From an uncultured Desulfovibrionaceae bacterium (lineage in GTDB: Bacteria; Desulfobacterota; Desulfovibrionia; Desulfovibrionales; Desulfovibrionaceae): 7,234 bases of DNA. Position numbers and translations under genes: made by a program. The stretch covers positions 1 to 7,234 of the forward strand of contig CASQEL010000099.1 in the NCBI GenBank assembly GCA_949427775.1, written 5' to 3'. Below are positions 6,317 through 7,234 of this stretch, in pieces; position 1 is the first letter of the stretch, and every line of letters starts with the position of its first letter. The notes beneath the pieces are model-generated. The model made no database searches, was not told the DNA's origin, and saw nothing but the letters and a program-made list of their open reading frames with translations.

Positions 6317-6324
6317 TATTTACA

Positions 6325-7234
6325 ATGAAGAAGCTTGCAACACTCCTTTTGGCGGCCGGCCTTGTGTTCGGCGCCGCCACGGGCGCCAGCGCTATTGATT
6401 TCAAGGCCAAGGGCCAGTGGATTATGAGCTTTGACTACGGACAGGGCGGCAACTTTGTCGAACGCGGCCGGTCCAACAACGGCGTGAAAGGCAATAAAAC
6501 CTCCGGTTACAGCAACAAGGAAGATGAATTCGAAGCCCGCCAGCGCGTTCGTCTGCAGTTGGACGCTGTGGCCTCCGAATCCCTGTCCGGCACCGTGTAT
6601 TTTGAAATCGGCGACCAGATTTGGGGCAAGGATTCCACCGGCGGCGCTCTGGGCTCCGACGGCAAGGTCGTCGAGCTGAAGCGCGCCTACATCGACTGGA
6701 TCGTGCCCAACACCGACCTGAAGGTGCGCATGGGCTTGCAGGGCATCTCTCTGCCCGCCTTCACCACCCAGGCTTCCCAAATCCTGGATGACGACATGGC
6801 GGGTATCGTGCTGTCCAACAAGTTTAACGACAACGTGACCCTGACCGCCTTCTGGGCCCGTCCCTACAACGACAACTACCCCGGCAGTGACGGCTATCTT
6901 GACAATGGCAAGTGGAACAGCAGCACTCCCGCCAACTACATGGACAACGTGGATCTGTTCTCCCTGCTGCTGCCCATGTCCTTTGACGGCGTGAAGGTGA
7001 CCCCCTGGGCCATGCTCGGCTTCTTTGGCCCCAATGCGTTCCGCGAGGGATGGAATGGCGAGAAGTATGTTAGCGGCTCGTACGGTAACGCTTACGGTCG
7101 TTTCAGCAACGGCACCCGTCCCGCCGTGTGGACCAACAAGAACTACAAGAAGGGCTACAACGAAGACTACGCCACCGGCTTCTGGGCAGGCATCACCGGC
7201 GAAGTGACCATGTGGGACCCCTTCCGCCTGGCCT
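6325..7234 (+). CDS. outer membrane homotrimeric porin, Desulfovibrio type (3' end outside window)
   Basis: Same family and role as the minus-strand porin, but with all expression signals. The first 303 residues are present and the gene runs off the window. Residues 1-23 are a clear Sec signal peptide: MKK, a hydrophobic core (LLLAAGLVFGAA) and an ASA cleavage site before IDFKAKGQW. The mature part follows the left porin closely (FDYG.GGNFVE, QRVRLQLDAVASESLSGT, ASQILDDD, GFWAGITGEVTMW). Differences concentrate in short segments that look like surface loops, around 6877-6936 and 7042-7080. Transcribed divergently from its paralogue over a 365-bp gap, with its own sigma70-like promoter and ribosome binding site. 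Expected full length is near 500-530 residues by comparison with the neighbour. Identification is confident. Confidence 0.93.
   Translation, partial: MKKLATLLLAAGLVFGAATGASAIDFKAKGQWIMSFDYGQGGNFVERGRSNNGVKGNKTSGYSNKEDEFEARQRVRLQLDAVASESLSGTVYFEIGDQIWGKDSTGGALGSDGKVVELKRAYIDWIVPNTDLKVRMGLQGISLPAFTTQASQILDDDMAGIVLSNKFNDNVTLTAFWARPYNDNYPGSDGYLDNGKWNSSTPANYMDNVDLFSLLLPMSFDGVKVTPWAMLGFFGPNAFREGWNGEKYVSGSYGNAYGRFSNGTRPAVWTNKNYKKGYNEDYATGFWAGITGEVTMWDPFRLA
6541..6615 (+). repeat. near-identical porin segment, arm of inverted repeat (copy 2)
   Basis: This is the partner of 5735-5809 in inverted orientation: 75 bp with two mismatches and a perfect 48-bp run at 6568-6615. This length of identity between paralogues is enough for homologous recombination or gene conversion between the two porins (inference). 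Confidence 0.9.

Larger units (their letters stand above)
5960..6324. other. divergent porin intergenic region
   Basis: This 365-bp gap separates the two head-to-head porins. It holds the interrupted leader frame of the left porin (6004-5960), a TGCCCCACA word at 6041-6049, a small hairpin TTTCC-GAA-GGAAA at 6101-6113, an AT-rich block at about 6129-6182, and the promoter and ribosome binding site of the right porin. For the left porin no clear promoter was found. The AT-rich block offers TTGAAT on the minus strand (6170-6165) but no -10 at good spacing. Confidence 0.5.

Overview
The window reads as a chromosomal piece of a GC-rich, Gram-negative, Desulfovibrio-like sulfate reducer (Desulfovibrionaceae; inference). 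The main pointer is a pair of outer-membrane homotrimeric porins of the Desulfovibrio type. A UvrC carrying an extra acidic linker and a GC-rich coding style fit the same group. The species cannot be named from the sequence alone.

Layout, left to right. Positions 1-104 are mostly non-coding and may hold the first codons of another minus-strand gene. Positions 105-2516 (minus strand) hold a two-gene unit: uvrC (excinuclease subunit C) followed 45 bp later by pgpA (phosphatidylglycerophosphatase A). Positions 2517-2983 are a gene-free stretch that becomes strikingly AT-rich from about 2660. It contains a tandem TGCCCCACAC repeat, several perfect palindromes, repeated TGCATAATAT/ATGCATGCA words, and a consensus-like promoter lying almost on the start codon of the next gene. 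Positions 2984-4129 (plus) encode a complete tyrosine recombinase (phage/island integrase) with all catalytic residues. Positions 4130-4417 are non-coding and contain a strong minus-strand terminator and a weaker one. Positions 4418-5959 (minus) encode a complete-length porin barrel whose signal peptide is missing or interrupted by an in-frame TAA. Positions 5960-6324 are the divergent promoter region. From 6325 to the window end (plus) runs a second, closely similar porin with an intact signal peptide, good ribosome binding site and sigma70-like promoter; it is cut by the window edge.

The uvrC-pgpA unit is ordinary housekeeping: nucleotide excision repair and phospholipid synthesis. The integrase has no visible cargo, excisionase or relaxase, so it looks like a solitary remnant or the only retained part of a small element inserted between core genes. 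The most interesting part is the head-to-head porin pair. The two genes form a long imperfect inverted repeat, and only one has a secretion signal. That invites the idea of a silent or decayed partner that could exchange sequence with, or be switched against, the expressed one. No CRISPR array, rRNA, tRNA or recognisable defence system was seen, and nothing here proves a new biological system.
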